NCBI RefSeq assembly: GCF_041435195.1
Contig: NZ_CP108106.1
Coordinates: forward strand, 6,611,501 to 6,675,500
Length of the DNA stretch: 64,000 bases
Direction of reading: 5' to 3'
DNA from: Streptomyces sp. NBC_00224
GTDB lineage: Bacteria > Actinomycetota > Actinomycetes > Streptomycetales > Streptomycetaceae
Within the stretch, counting starts at the first letter, position 1. Each line of letters starts with the position of its first letter. A program made the translations under genes and the position numbers. Positions 18,857-28,238 of this stretch are shown here, one piece after another. Below the pieces are notes generated by a model, which was given only the letters and a program-made list of their open reading frames with translations, had not been told where the DNA came from and did not search any database.

Positions 18857-20803
18857 GTGAACCGCATCCCCGCGCCCGACGCGCCCGACGGCCCCGGCCG
18901 CCCCACCGCCCCCTGCGGCCCCCTTGTGGCAGAGACGGCGACGGTGCCGCGCCAGAAGGCGGGGATCCACGGCGAACGGCTGCCCGCCGACGATCCGGCC
19001 GAGCACGGCCGCGATCCCCGGAGCCAAGTCCCCGTGAGCCAGGGCCCCCTGGACCCGGACCTCCAGGACCGGGAGCTTCTGGACCACCCGGACCCGGAAG
19101 CCGCCGCCGAGGCCGCGGCCGTCGAGAATCTGCTCCGCTGCTGGGTACGGGAGAACGACCTCGCCGCACCCGAAGGGCCCGTGCTGCGCATCCCACTGCG
19201 CGCCAGCGGCACCGCCCTGCTCGTCCCCGTCCGGTACTGGTCCGCCACCGGCTGGCACCGCTTCGGCATGCCGGAGCTCGACGGTGCCCCGCACGGCGCC
19301 CCGGCCGTGGACGCCGTCACCGTGGCCGCCCTGATCAACCGCGAGTCCGGCCGCAGCGAGGGCGCCGATCTGGTGGGCCGCGTCGCGGATTCGGTCCGGC
19401 ACACCGCGGAGTTCATCGCGGAACGCCGCCGCCACCCCGGCCCCGCCGACGAGGCCGACCTCTTCCTCAGCGCCGAACAGTCCCTGCTCCTAGGTCACCC
19501 CCTCCACCCCACCCCGAAGAGCCGTGAAGGACTCTCCGAGGCCGAAGTGCGCCTCTACTCACCCGAGTTGTTCGGCTCCTTCCCGCTCCACTGGATGGCC
19601 GTCGACCGCACCGTCCTCGCCGCCGACTCGGCCTGGACGGACGGCGGCCGCCCGGTCGCCGCCGACGAACTCACCGCCCGGCTCGCCGCCGGACTCCACG
19701 TCCCGGCGAACACCGTGGCGCTGCCCCTGCACCCGTGGCAGGCGCGCGAGCTCGCCCACCGGCCGGCCGTCGTCGAACTGCTCGACGCCGGGTTCCTGCG
19801 CGACCTCGGCCCGTACGGCGAACCCTGGCACCCCACCTCCTCCGTCCGTACCGTGCACCGGCCCGGCGCCGACGCCATGCTCAAGCTCTCCCTCGGCCTG
19901 CGCATCACCAACTCCCGCCGGGAGAACCTCCGCAAGGAACTCCACCGAGGCGTGGAGGTCCACCGGCTGCTGCGCACCGGCCTCGCCGAGCAGTGGCAGG
20001 CGGCGCACCCCGGATTCGACATCGTCCGCGACCCGGCCTGGCTCGCCGTCGACGCCCTGGACGGCCAGCCGGTCCGCGGGCTCGACGTGATGATCCGCCA
20101 CAACCCGTTCGGCCCCAGTGACGACGCCGTCTGCATCGCCGCCCTGACCGCGCCGCGCCCCCTGCCCGGCCGCCCCGGGACCGCGATGCACTCGCGCCTC
20201 GCGGACATCGTGGCCAAGCTCGCCGCCCGAACCGGCCGTCCGACCCCGGCCGTGGCCGCCGAGTGGTTCCTGCGCTACCTCGACCAGGTCGTCCGCCCCG
20301 TGCTCTGGCTGGACGCCACGGCGGGGATCGCGCTCGAAGCCCACCAGCAGAACACGCTGGTGCTGCTCGACCCCGACGGCTGGCCCGTCGGCGGCCGCTA
20401 CCGCGACAACCAGGGCTACTACTTCCGCGAGTCCCACCGGGACGCCCTCGAACGCCGACTGCCCGAAGTCGGCGCCGCCAGCGACACCTTCGTCTCCGAC
20501 GCCGTCACCGACGAACGCTTCGCCTACTACCTCGGCATCAACAACGTCCTCGGCCTCGTCGGGGCCTTCGGGGCCCAGCGCCTGGCCGACGAGCGCGTGC
20601 TCCTCGCCGCCCTGCGGCAGTTCCTGGCCAAGGCCACCGCCCTCGGCTCACCGCTGCCCGCGTACCTGCTGGACAGCCCGACCCTGCGCTGCAAGGCCAA
20701 CCTCATGACCCGGCTGCACGGCCTCGACGAACTCGTCGGCCCGGTCGACACCCAGTCCGTCTACGTCACCATCGCCAACCCCCTCCACACCAACGGAACT
20801 TGA
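18857..20803 (+). CDS. IucA/IucC-family NRPS-independent siderophore synthetase
   Basis: This 648-residue ATP-dependent synthetase joins a carboxylate (often citrate) to an amine or hydroxylamine. The N-terminal 90 residues are low complexity. The catalytic IucA/C fold then shows LPLHPWQARELA, the TSSVRTV loop, KLSLGLRITNSRRENLR and EAHQQNTLVLLD, followed by the FhuF-like C-terminal domain (RDNQGYYFRESHRDAL, YLGINNVLGLVGAFG, KANLMTRLHG). GTG 18857 has AAGGAAG at 18844-18850. It pairs with the second synthetase at 22040 in the same operon; two synthetases usually act on the two ends of one dicarboxylic core. Confidence 0.92.
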   Translation: MNRIPAPDAPDGPGRPTAPCGPLVAETATVPRQKAGIHGERLPADDPAEHGRDPRSQVPVSQGPLDPDLQDRELLDHPDPEAAAEAAAVENLLRCWVRENDLAAPEGPVLRIPLRASGTALLVPVRYWSATGWHRFGMPELDGAPHGAPAVDAVTVAALINRESGRSEGADLVGRVADSVRHTAEFIAERRRHPGPADEADLFLSAEQSLLLGHPLHPTPKSREGLSEAEVRLYSPELFGSFPLHWMAVDRTVLAADSAWTDGGRPVAADELTARLAAGLHVPANTVALPLHPWQARELAHRPAVVELLDAGFLRDLGPYGEPWHPTSSVRTVHRPGADAMLKLSLGLRITNSRRENLRKELHRGVEVHRLLRTGLAEQWQAAHPGFDIVRDPAWLAVDALDGQPVRGLDVMIRHNPFGPSDDAVCIAALTAPRPLPGRPGTAMHSRLADIVAKLAARTGRPTPAVAAEWFLRYLDQVVRPVLWLDATAGIALEAHQQNTLVLLDPDGWPVGGRYRDNQGYYFRESHRDALERRLPEVGAASDTFVSDAVTDERFAYYLGINNVLGLVGAFGAQRLADERVLLAALRQFLAKATALGSPLPAYLLDSPTLRCKANLMTRLHGLDELVGPVDTQSVYVTIANPLHTNGT

Positions 20804-20842
20804 TCCCCACGAACAGCTGAATGACGAGAGAGGAGCGTCGCC

Positions 20843-21979
20843 GTGCCTCCCACCGATGCGAGCACCGACGCCGACGCCGGAGCCGGTCCCTCCCCCCAGC
20901 CCGGCGGCGCCGAGGACACGCTGGACATGCGGCTGCCCTACGAACTCATCGCGCTGTTCGGAGAGTCGAGGACGGCCGGGACCGGCGCGGCAGAGGTGGG
21001 CGGCGACAGTGCGAGAGAGGGCAGTGCGGGAGAGGGCAGCGGTGAGGATGGCGATGAGGACGGCGTCCCGGGCTCCGGTGCGCCGGACCGCGGGGCTCCA
21101 GCGTCGGGTGTCCCGGACTCCCGGGCCTCCGACTCCGGTGTGCCGGACTCCGCGCCCCTCGGCTCCGGGACCCCCGACGCCGGAGTCCCGGGCCGTGGAA
21201 CCCCCGACCCCGACGCGGCCGAGCCCGCGACGGCGGGTGCGGAAGCGGGCGCCCGCACCCCGTCACATTTCCAGCCCGAGGCCGACCGCTCCGATGCGGC
21301 CCTTCGTACCACCCACTCGTACGGCGCGATCGGCGCATCCCACATCGCCTCTCAACCCGTCGGCGCATCCCGCATCGCTTCCCGCATCGCCTCCCACCCC
21401 GGCGGGGACGACCTGCTCGACTGTCCCGGGGCATGGGGACCGGTCACCACACCCCTCGGCGTCTTCCAGCTCGTACCCGCTCGTGTCGAACGTGACCTCT
21501 CCCTTCTGAGTACCTGGATGAACGATCCCGCCGTGGCCGCCTTCTGGGAGCTGGCCGGGCCCGAGTCGGTCACGGCGGCCCATCTCCGTCCCCAACTCGA
21601 CGGCGACGGGCGGAGCGTGCCGTGCCTCGGCCTGCTGGACGGCGTCCCCATGAGCTATTGGGAGATCTACCGGGCCGATCTCGACCCGCTGGCCCGGCAC
21701 TATCCGGCGCGTCCGCACGACACCGGTATCCACCTCCTCATCGGCGGTGTCGCCGACCGCGGGCGCGGGACCGGGACCGCACTGCTCCGGGCCGTCGCCG
21801 ATCTCGTCCTCGACAACCGGCCGCAGTGTCCCCGTGTGGTCGCTGAACCCGATCTGCGCAACACCCCCTCCGTCTCCGCCTTTCTGAGCGCCGGCTTCCG
21901 GTTCTCCGCGGAAGTCGACCTTCCCGACAAGCGGGCCGCCCTCATGGTTCGTGATCGCGCGCTCAGGCACCTGCTGTGA
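20843..21979 (+). CDS. GNAT acyltransferase (IucB/RhbD-type, AlcB domain) with long repetitive N terminus
   Basis: This 378-residue protein has a C-terminal third that is a siderophore-type acyltransferase: VFQLVPARVERDLSLLSTWM, FWELAGPES, YWEIYRADLDPLARHY, the acyl-CoA loop VADRGRGTGTALLRAV, and EPDLRNTPSVSAFLSAGFRF. It should acylate an amine or N-hydroxylamine of the diaminobutyrate-derived unit. The first 200 residues are a low-complexity, probably disordered region with degenerate GVPD/GTPD units and a short GAS-HIAS/RIAS repeat. GTG 20843 has AGGAG at 20830. The long tail is unusual for this family. Confidence 0.85.
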   Translation: MPPTDASTDADAGAGPSPQPGGAEDTLDMRLPYELIALFGESRTAGTGAAEVGGDSAREGSAGEGSGEDGDEDGVPGSGAPDRGAPASGVPDSRASDSGVPDSAPLGSGTPDAGVPGRGTPDPDAAEPATAGAEAGARTPSHFQPEADRSDAALRTTHSYGAIGASHIASQPVGASRIASRIASHPGGDDLLDCPGAWGPVTTPLGVFQLVPARVERDLSLLSTWMNDPAVAAFWELAGPESVTAAHLRPQLDGDGRSVPCLGLLDGVPMSYWEIYRADLDPLARHYPARPHDTGIHLLIGGVADRGRGTGTALLRAVADLVLDNRPQCPRVVAEPDLRNTPSVSAFLSAGFRFSAEVDLPDKRAALMVRDRALRHLL

Positions 21980-22039
21980 ACCACCCGCTGCCCTACATAC
22001 ACCGCTCGAACCACATCGGTTCCACCCCGAGGAGTCGCC

Positions 22040-23995
22040 TTGCCGAATCCGCTTGTCCCCGATGATTTCGACGAACGGGAGGAGCCGCCCACACCGCCTG
22101 GGCTGTCCACACCACCAGCGCCACCCACACTGCTCGCCCCGCCCGAGCTGAACCGCGAAGCCTGGGACCGCGCAGCCCGTCGGCTGCTCGCCAAGATGCT
22201 CGGCGCCTTCGCGTACGAAGGGATCATCGAGCCGGTCCCGCAGTGGGGCGGCGGCAGCGAGGACCTCCGACCGGAAGACACCCCGGGGCGGGACGACGCC
22301 TCCCACGGTGCCCCGCACGCCGCCGCCCACGGCACCCCCCGCCGCCCCCGTGCCCACTACACCCAGCCCCTGGACGACGGCTCCGCCCTCTCCTTCCGGG
22401 CCCGGCGCGGCTCGTACGACGACTGGCTCGTCGACGCCGACTCCGTCAGCCACGGCGGGCGGCCCTTCACCGACCCGCTCGCCTTCCTCGTGCGGGCCCG
22501 CCGCACGCTCGGGCTCGACGGCGCCACCTTCGGCCACCTCGTCGGCGAGCTCACGGCCACGCTCACCGCCGACACCCGCCTCGACCACACCGCGCTGCCC
22601 GCCGCCCGCCTCGCGGAGCTCGGGTACGCGGAGCTGGAAGGCCACCAGACCGGACACCCCTGGCTCGTCCTGAACAAGGGGCGGCTGGGGTTCTCGGCCG
22701 TCGACGCCGCCCGATGGGCCCCCGAGGCCCGCAGGCCCGACCGGCTGCCCTGGATCGCCGTCCGCACCGACCTCGCCCGCTACCGGGGCGTCGGCGCGCT
22801 CGCCACGCCCGACCGGCTCTACACCCGGGAGCTCGACCCGGCGGTCCGCGAGGGCTTCGCCGCCGCGCTACGCGCGCGTGGTCTCGCCCCGGACGACTAC
22901 CTCTACCTGCCCGTGCACCCCTGGCAGTGGGACGAGGTGGTGCTGCCGCTCTTCGCCCCGGCCGTCGCCGACGGCGCGATCGTCCCGCTGCCGGGCGACG
23001 CCGACCTCCGGCTGCCGCAGCAGTCCATCCGGACCTTCCTCAACACCTCGCGCCCCGACCGGCACACAGTGAAGCTGCCGCTCTCGATCCTGAACACGCT
23101 GGTCTGGCGAGGGTTGCCGACGGAGCGCACCCTCGCCGCCCCGGCCGTCACCGCCTGGGTCCACGCCCTGCGCGACGCCGATCCGTTCCTGCGTGACGAA
23201 TGCGGGGTGATCCTGCTCGGAGAGGTGGCCTCCGTGGCGGTCGAGCACCCGCTGTACGACCACCTCGCCGAGGTTCCGTACCAGTACAAAGAGCTGCTCG
23301 GGGCGATCTGGCGCGAGCCGCTGCAGACCCGCCTCGCGGTGGGCGAACGCGCGCGTACCCTCGCCGCGCTGCTCCACACCGATCCGCAGGGACGTGCCTT
23401 CACCGCCGAACTCGTCGCCCGCTCGGGCCTCGCCCCCCAGGTCTGGCTGCGCCGCCTGTTCGCCGCGCTGCTGCCGCCGCTGCTGCGGTTCCTCTACCGC
23501 TACGGGACGGTCTTCTCGCCGCACGGCGAGAACGCCATCGTCGTCTTCGACGACCACGACGTGCCCGTACGCCTGGCGATCAAGGACTTCGTGGACGACG
23601 TCAACATCAGCGCGGAGTCGCTGCCCGAGCACGACTCCATGCCCGACGACGTCCGGGACGTCCTGCTGACCGAGCCGCCCTCCTTCCTCACCCAGTTCAT
23701 CCACTCCGGTCTCTTCGTCGGGGTGTTCCGCTATCTCGCGCCGCTGTGCGAGGAGCAACTGGACGTTCCGGAGTGCGACTTCTGGGCGCTGGTGCGCGAC
23801 GAGATCCTGCGCCACCAGGCGCGGTTCCCCGAGCTCAAGGAGCGCTACGAGACGTTCGACCTGCTCACGCCGCGTATCGAGCGGCTCTGTCTGAACCGGA
23901 ACCGGCTGCATCTGGACGGCTACCGGGACCGCCCCGAGCGCCCGCACGCGGCCGTCGCGGGTACCGTCCCGAACCCGCTCGCACCGCCGACGTGA
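22040..23995 (+). CDS. IucA/IucC-family NRPS-independent siderophore synthetase
   Basis: This 651-residue protein is the second synthetase of the operon. The TTG start at 22040 is supported by CGAGGAG just upstream. A Pro-rich leader and an acidic insert (about residues 75-105) precede the core: LPVHPWQWDEVVLPLF, RTFLNTSRPDRHTVKLPLS, EVPYQYKELLGAIWRE, FSPHGENAIVVFDD and the metal/ATP motif IKDFVDDVNIS. It is clearly distinct from the first synthetase, so this is not a recent duplication. Neither transporter, esterase, hydroxylase nor decarboxylase is encoded beside it. Confidence 0.92.
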   Translation: MPNPLVPDDFDEREEPPTPPGLSTPPAPPTLLAPPELNREAWDRAARRLLAKMLGAFAYEGIIEPVPQWGGGSEDLRPEDTPGRDDASHGAPHAAAHGTPRRPRAHYTQPLDDGSALSFRARRGSYDDWLVDADSVSHGGRPFTDPLAFLVRARRTLGLDGATFGHLVGELTATLTADTRLDHTALPAARLAELGYAELEGHQTGHPWLVLNKGRLGFSAVDAARWAPEARRPDRLPWIAVRTDLARYRGVGALATPDRLYTRELDPAVREGFAAALRARGLAPDDYLYLPVHPWQWDEVVLPLFAPAVADGAIVPLPGDADLRLPQQSIRTFLNTSRPDRHTVKLPLSILNTLVWRGLPTERTLAAPAVTAWVHALRDADPFLRDECGVILLGEVASVAVEHPLYDHLAEVPYQYKELLGAIWREPLQTRLAVGERARTLAALLHTDPQGRAFTAELVARSGLAPQVWLRRLFAALLPPLLRFLYRYGTVFSPHGENAIVVFDDHDVPVRLAIKDFVDDVNISAESLPEHDSMPDDVRDVLLTEPPSFLTQFIHSGLFVGVFRYLAPLCEEQLDVPECDFWALVRDEILRHQARFPELKERYETFDLLTPRIERLCLNRNRLHLDGYRDRPERPHAAVAGTVPNPLAPPT

Positions 23996-24032
23996 TCGGA
24001 TTGTCAGTGGTGCCCTTTAGGGTGGACAGGCT

Positions 24033-26003
24033 ATGACGAAGCCATCTCTCCCCGAGCTCCTGCACGCCGCCGTCTCCGCCGTCGGCGGTCTTGAGCGCCC
24101 CGGCCAGGTCACCATGGCCACGGCTGTCGCCGACGCCATCGACGGCGGTTCCCACCTGCTCGTCCAGGCCGGCACCGGCACCGGAAAGTCCCTGGGCTAT
24201 CTGGTGCCGGCGCTGGCGCACGGCGAGCGCGTCGTGGTGGCCACGGCGACCCTGGCGCTCCAGCGGCAGCTCGTGGAGCGCGATCTTCCGCGTACGGTCG
24301 ACGCGCTGCACCCGCAGCTGCGCCGCCGCCCGGAGTTCGCCATGCTCAAGGGCCGCTCGAACTACCTCTGTCTGCACCGCCTCCACGAGGGGGTGCCGCA
24401 GGAAGAGGAGGAGGGTCTCTTCGACCAGTTCGAGGCGGCCGCGCCCACCAGCAAGCTCGGGCAGGACCTGCTGCGGATGCGGGACTGGGCCGACGAGACG
24501 GAGACGGGCGACCGGGACGACCTGACGCCCGGCGTCTCGGACCGCGCCTGGGGCCAGGTGTCCGTCTCCTCCCGGGAGTGCCTGGGCGCCTCGAAGTGCG
24601 CGTACGGGGCGGAGTGCTTCGCGGAGATGGCCCGCGAGCGCGCCAAACTCTCGGACGTCGTGGTCACCAACCACGCCCTGCTCGCCATCGACGCCATCGA
24701 GGGCGCCCCGGTGCTCCCGCAGCACGAAGTGCTGATCGTCGACGAGGCGCACGAGCTGGTCTCCCGGGTCACCGGAGTCGCCACCGGAGAGCTCACCCCG
24801 GGGCAGGTCAACCGGGCCGTGCGGCGGGCCGCCAAGCTCGTCAACGAGAAGGCGGCCGACCAGCTCCAGACCGCCGCCGAGGGCTTCGAGCGGCTGATGG
24901 AGCTGGCGCTGCCCGGCCGTCTGGAGGAGGTCCCGGAGGACCTCGGGTACGCCCTGATGGCGCTGCGCGACGCGGCTCGTACGGTGATCTCGGCGCTCGG
25001 CTCCACCCGCGACAAGTCCGTCCAGGACGAGGACGCGGTGCGCAAGCAGGCCCTCGCGGCGGTCGAGAGCGTCCACGGGGTGGCCGAGCGGATCTCCAAC
25101 GGATCCGAGTACGACGTCGTCTGGTACGAGCGGCACGACCGCTTCGGCGCCTCCCTGCGGGTCGCCCCGCTCTCCGTGTCGGGGCTGCTGCGGGAGAAGC
25201 TCTTCGCCGACCGTTCGGTGGTGCTCACCTCGGCCACGCTCAAGCTCGGCGGTGACTTCAACGGGGTCGGCGCGTCGCTGGGCCTCGCGCCGGAGGGCAC
25301 CGAGGGCGAGGACGTCCCGCAGTGGAAGGGGATCGACGTCGGCTCGCCCTTCGACTACCCCAAGCAGGGCATCCTCTACGTCGCCCGGCATCTGGCCACC
25401 CCGGGCCGTGAGGGCTCGCGCGGCGACATGATGGACGAGCTGGCGGAGCTGGTCGAGGCGGCCGGTGGCCGGACGCTGGGCCTGTTCTCGTCGATGCGGG
25501 CCGCCCAGGCCGCCGCCGAGGAGCTGCGCGGCCGCCTTGACAGGCCGATCCTGCTCCAGGGTGAGGACACGCTGGGCGAGCTGATCAAGACCTTCTCGGG
25601 TGACCCGGAGACCTGTCTGTTCGGCACGCTCTCCCTCTGGCAGGGCGTGGACGTGCCGGGCGCGAGCTGCCAGCTGGTGGTCATGGACCGGATCCCGTTC
25701 CCCCGGCCCGACGACCCGCTGATGAGCGCCCGCCAGAAGGCGGTGGAGGAGGGCGGCGGCAATGGCTTCATGGCGGTGGCCGCGACTCATGCCGCGCTGC
25801 TGATGGCCCAGGGCGCGGGCCGTCTGGTCCGGGCGACGGGGGACCGGGGTGTCGTCGCCGTGCTCGACCCCAGGCTGGCCAACGCGCGCTACGGCAGCTA
25901 TCTGCGGGCCTCGCTGCCGGACTTCTGGTACACCACGGACCGCAATCAGGTGCGCCGCTCGCTCTCCGCGATCGACGCGGTCGCCAAGGCCGACGGGAAG
26001 TAG
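24033..26003 (+). CDS. DinG/XPD-type ATP-dependent DNA helicase
   Basis: This 656-residue superfamily 2 helicase is of the iron-sulfur type. Motif I is QAGTGTGKSLGYLVPAL, the DEAH box is LIVDEAHELVSR, and late motifs include LTSATLKLGG, LFSSMRAAQAAAEEL, LFGTLSLWQGVDVPG and LVVMDRIPFPRPDDP. Four cysteines fit the 4Fe-4S site: SNYLCLHR, then ECLGASKCAYGAECF. It unwinds DNA, probably in repair. It is convergent with lexA, a conserved pairing in Streptomyces. I saw no SOS box upstream of its ATG at 24033, so the neighbourhood does not prove LexA control. Confidence 0.92.
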   Translation: MTKPSLPELLHAAVSAVGGLERPGQVTMATAVADAIDGGSHLLVQAGTGTGKSLGYLVPALAHGERVVVATATLALQRQLVERDLPRTVDALHPQLRRRPEFAMLKGRSNYLCLHRLHEGVPQEEEEGLFDQFEAAAPTSKLGQDLLRMRDWADETETGDRDDLTPGVSDRAWGQVSVSSRECLGASKCAYGAECFAEMARERAKLSDVVVTNHALLAIDAIEGAPVLPQHEVLIVDEAHELVSRVTGVATGELTPGQVNRAVRRAAKLVNEKAADQLQTAAEGFERLMELALPGRLEEVPEDLGYALMALRDAARTVISALGSTRDKSVQDEDAVRKQALAAVESVHGVAERISNGSEYDVVWYERHDRFGASLRVAPLSVSGLLREKLFADRSVVLTSATLKLGGDFNGVGASLGLAPEGTEGEDVPQWKGIDVGSPFDYPKQGILYVARHLATPGREGSRGDMMDELAELVEAAGGRTLGLFSSMRAAQAAAEELRGRLDRPILLQGEDTLGELIKTFSGDPETCLFGTLSLWQGVDVPGASCQLVVMDRIPFPRPDDPLMSARQKAVEEGGGNGFMAVAATHAALLMAQGAGRLVRATGDRGVVAVLDPRLANARYGSYLRASLPDFWYTTDRNQVRRSLSAIDAVAKADGK

Positions 26004-26091
26004 CCGTCCCTCCGGCAGTGCAGTAGGCCCGGGCGCTCGGACGGGCAGTGACGCAGCCCCCTGCGGAGGATCCGGCACCCGGACACAACAG

Positions 26092-26124
26092 GGCCCCGGG
26101 ACCGGCGCAGGGGGTCCCGGGGCC
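26092..26124. terminator. Convergent helicase/lexA hairpin terminator
   Basis: The stem GGCCCCGGGACC/GGTCCCGGGGCC (12 bp) encloses a 9-base loop between stop codons at 26003 (+) and 26145 (-). Confidence 0.85.
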
Positions 26125-26144
26125 GGTCCTGGCCGGCGGGTCGG

Positions 26145-26939
26145 TCAGACCCGCCGCAGCACCGCCACCACCTTGCCGAGGATGGTGGCCTCGTCACCGG
26201 GGATGGGCTGGTACGCGGAGTTGTGCGGGAGCAGCCAGATGTGGTTGTCCTCGCGCTTGAACCGCTTCACTGTGGCTTCGCCGTCCAGCATCGCCGCGAC
26301 GATGTCGCCGTTCTCCGCGACCGGCTGGCGGCGCACGGTGACCCAGTCGCCGTCGCAGATCGCGGCCTCGATCATCGAGTCACCGACGACCTTCAGGACG
26401 AAGAGCTCGCCGTCGCCGACCAGCTGGCGGGGCAGCGGGAAGACGTCCTCGACCGACTCCTCGGCGAGGATGGGGCCACCGGCGGCGATCCGGCCGACCA
26501 GCGGCACATAGGAGGCCGCGGGCTTGCCGGTGGTGTCGGTCGGCTGGCTGCTCGGCTGGTCCGAGCCGCGCACCTCGTACGCCCGCGGGCGGTGGGGGTC
26601 GCGGCGGAGGAAGCCCTTGCGCTCCAGGGCCATGAGCTGGTGGGCGACGGAGGACGTGCTGGAGAGACCCACCGCCTGACCGATCTCCCGCATCGACGGC
26701 GGGTACCCCCGGCGCTGGACGGAGTCCCGGATGACCTCGATGACCCGCCGCTGCCGGTCGGTGAGACCGGAGCTGTCCGCCCTGATGCCCGGAGGTCGGC
26801 CGGGCAGCGAGCGTGTGGCCCGCGCTGGGTCGCCGCCCTCCTGGTTCGTGACTGCGTCATTCATGGCATGCACCGGCTCAAGTCGGGTCTGGGAGCGGTC
26901 CTGGGCAGTGATGGTGGCACTGTCTGCGGTGGTGGTCAC
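26145..26939 (-). CDS. lexA: SOS repressor LexA
   Basis: This 264-residue repressor cleaves itself when RecA is activated by DNA damage. The N-terminal winged helix is typical ([40 protein letters not shown]). The cleavage site is Ala-Gly in [11 protein letters not shown]; the serine is in [11 protein letters not shown] and the lysine in [14 protein letters not shown] 26939 ([20 protein letters not shown]) is chosen from the remembered Streptomyces N terminus. A later ATG (26864, [11 protein letters not shown]) is possible and would drop a tail of about 25 residues. The open frame extends to 27341, but that part overlaps the operator and is not coding. Transcription starts from the promoter overlapping the SOS box. 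Confidence 0.94.
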   Translation of the reverse strand: MTTTADSATITAQDRSQTRLEPVHAMNDAVTNQEGGDPARATRSLPGRPPGIRADSSGLTDRQRRVIEVIRDSVQRRGYPPSMREIGQAVGLSSTSSVAHQLMALERKGFLRRDPHRPRAYEVRGSDQPSSQPTDTTGKPAASYVPLVGRIAAGGPILAEESVEDVFPLPRQLVGDGELFVLKVVGDSMIEAAICDGDWVTVRRQPVAENGDIVAAMLDGEATVKRFKREDNHIWLLPHNSAYQPIPGDEATILGKVVAVLRRV

Positions 26940-26975
26940 GTCGGCCCCTCTCGAAATGGTCTCCCTAGCTGGACA

Positions 26976-27005
26976 ACGGTAGTTGCTTTCGAAAGGTTGC
27001 GCCAA
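26976..27005 (-). promoter_or_regulatory. Candidate lexA promoter
   Basis: On the minus strand, TTGGCG (27005-27000) and TACCGT (26981-26976) are separated by 18 bases. The predicted start is about 30 bases upstream of GTG 26939. The -35 overlaps the SOS box, which fits autorepression. The spacer contains the 10-base palindrome CTTTCGAAAG. Confidence 0.55.
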
Positions 27006-27017
27006 ACACACGTTCGA
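27002..27017. promoter_or_regulatory. SOS (LexA) box upstream of lexA
   Basis: CCAAACACACGTTCGA matches the Gram-positive/actinobacterial consensus TCGAAC-N4-GTTCGA in 14 of 16 positions, with a perfect right half. It lies 63 bases upstream of the lexA start and overlaps its predicted -35 element. Confidence 0.8.
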
Positions 27018-27388
27018 GTGAAAAATCGCAGAAAGCGTGACGTGATGATGGGGCCGGGTGTATGCGGGCACCCTTGACGGGGCCGGTCGGCAGGCAATTC
27101 GGTCGATTACGGTACCCTTCACCGCTGAGGCCGGAGCCCGAAGGCGCCGCCCGGGAGCGTCGCCGACAGCCACCGGACCGTGCGTACGTACGACCGCGAC
27201 GCGATGGCCGGTACCGGGCTCCCAGTCTGCCATCCGGTCGCCCGGAAACGGGGGCGGGCGCGCCCGCCCCGGCGTCCCCGATCCGGCGTTCCGTCGGATG
27301 TTCGTCGGGTGGTTCGTCGCCCTCCGGGCCCGCCCGGACACGGGCCGGAACCAAGCCCCTCGGCGCGGTTCCCTGCGCTACCGATCCG

Positions 27389-27435
27389 CGACACGCGGTA
27401 GTGGGCAGTTGGCGGCAAAACCCCAGATCTAGTGG
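27389..27435. promoter_or_regulatory. Two NrdR boxes, 31 bp apart, upstream of nrdR-nrdJ
   Basis: ACCCCAGATCTAGTGG (27420-27435) and CGACACGCGGTAGTGG (27389-27404) resemble the 16-base NrdR consensus acaCwAtATaTwGwgt. The downstream box is better, and both share TAGTGG at the same offset. They start exactly 31 bases apart, three helical turns, as known for paired NrdR sites. They lie 141-187 bases upstream of the nrdR ATG. The rest of the 26940-27575 gap shows no gene. Confidence 0.68.
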
Positions 27436-27575
27436 TTGGATTGGCACCGCCACCCAGAAGTTGTGGTCGTTGGTCCTCCGGACTGCGGCCATCGCCTATG
27501 CTTGTGGCTGCTTCGCGGGGCCTGTTCAGGCCTGTCGAGGCTATTCGGTCGTGCTGCGAAGGAGGGTTGGGTTTC

Positions 27576-28097
27576 ATGCACTGCCCCTTCTGCAGGCACC
27601 CCGACAGCCGTGTCGTCGACAGTCGGACCACCGACGACGGCACGTCGATCCGCAGGCGCCGTCAGTGCCCCGACTGCTCCCGTCGTTTCACGACGGTGGA
27701 GACGGCCTCGCTGATGGTGGTCAAGCGGTCGGGCGTCACTGAACCTTTCTCTCGCACCAAGGTCATCTCTGGCGTCCGCAAGGCGTGCCAGGGGCGGCCG
27801 GTCACCGAGGACGCCCTCGCCAAGCTCGGCCAGCGGGTCGAGGAGGCGGTGCGCGCCACCGGCAGCGCCGAGCTGACCACCCATGACGTGGGTCTGGCCA
27901 TACTCGGCCCGTTGCAGGAGCTCGACCTCGTCGCGTACCTGCGCTTCGCGTCCGTGTACCGGGCATTCGACACCCTTGAAGACTTCGAGGCCGCCATCGC
28001 GGAACTCCGCGAACAACGGCCTCCCGCGGACGACGCGGACGCGCGCGTGGCCGGAGTGACCCCCGAGGTCCCCGTGCCCGCCACCGCTGCCGACTGA
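27576..28097 (+). CDS. nrdR: Transcriptional repressor NrdR
   Basis: This 173-residue repressor senses ATP/dATP and controls ribonucleotide reductase genes. The zinc ribbon is [17 protein letters not shown] with [10 protein letters not shown], followed by the ATP-cone ([44 protein letters not shown]). AAGGAGGG (27559-27566) gives a strong ribosome site for ATG 27576. The disordered C-terminal tail is common in Streptomyces. It is co-directional with nrdJ after a 141-base gap and probably co-transcribed with it under autorepression through the paired boxes. Confidence 0.97.
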   Translation: MHCPFCRHPDSRVVDSRTTDDGTSIRRRRQCPDCSRRFTTVETASLMVVKRSGVTEPFSRTKVISGVRKACQGRPVTEDALAKLGQRVEEAVRATGSAELTTHDVGLAILGPLQELDLVAYLRFASVYRAFDTLEDFEAAIAELREQRPPADDADARVAGVTPEVPVPATAAD

Positions 28098-28238
28098 CCG
28101 GCGGACTCCGGTCGCGATCGGCGGCAATCCAGGACCTGTCACGGGCGCTCTGCGCGGCGTCCGGGGCACCAGACAAACACCGTGCCACGGGAACATTCGG
28201 GCACTTTTGGGCGTTTTCGCCCGCGTATGGGAGGCGGC

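Noticed and set aside
26940..27341. N-terminal extension of lexA
   Set aside because: The open frame continues, but the region contains the SOS box and promoter, and the family start lies at 26939.
27440..27575. Cobalamin riboswitch before nrdR/nrdJ
   Set aside because: No B12-box or supporting stems were recognised by eye. The NrdR boxes explain the regulation.
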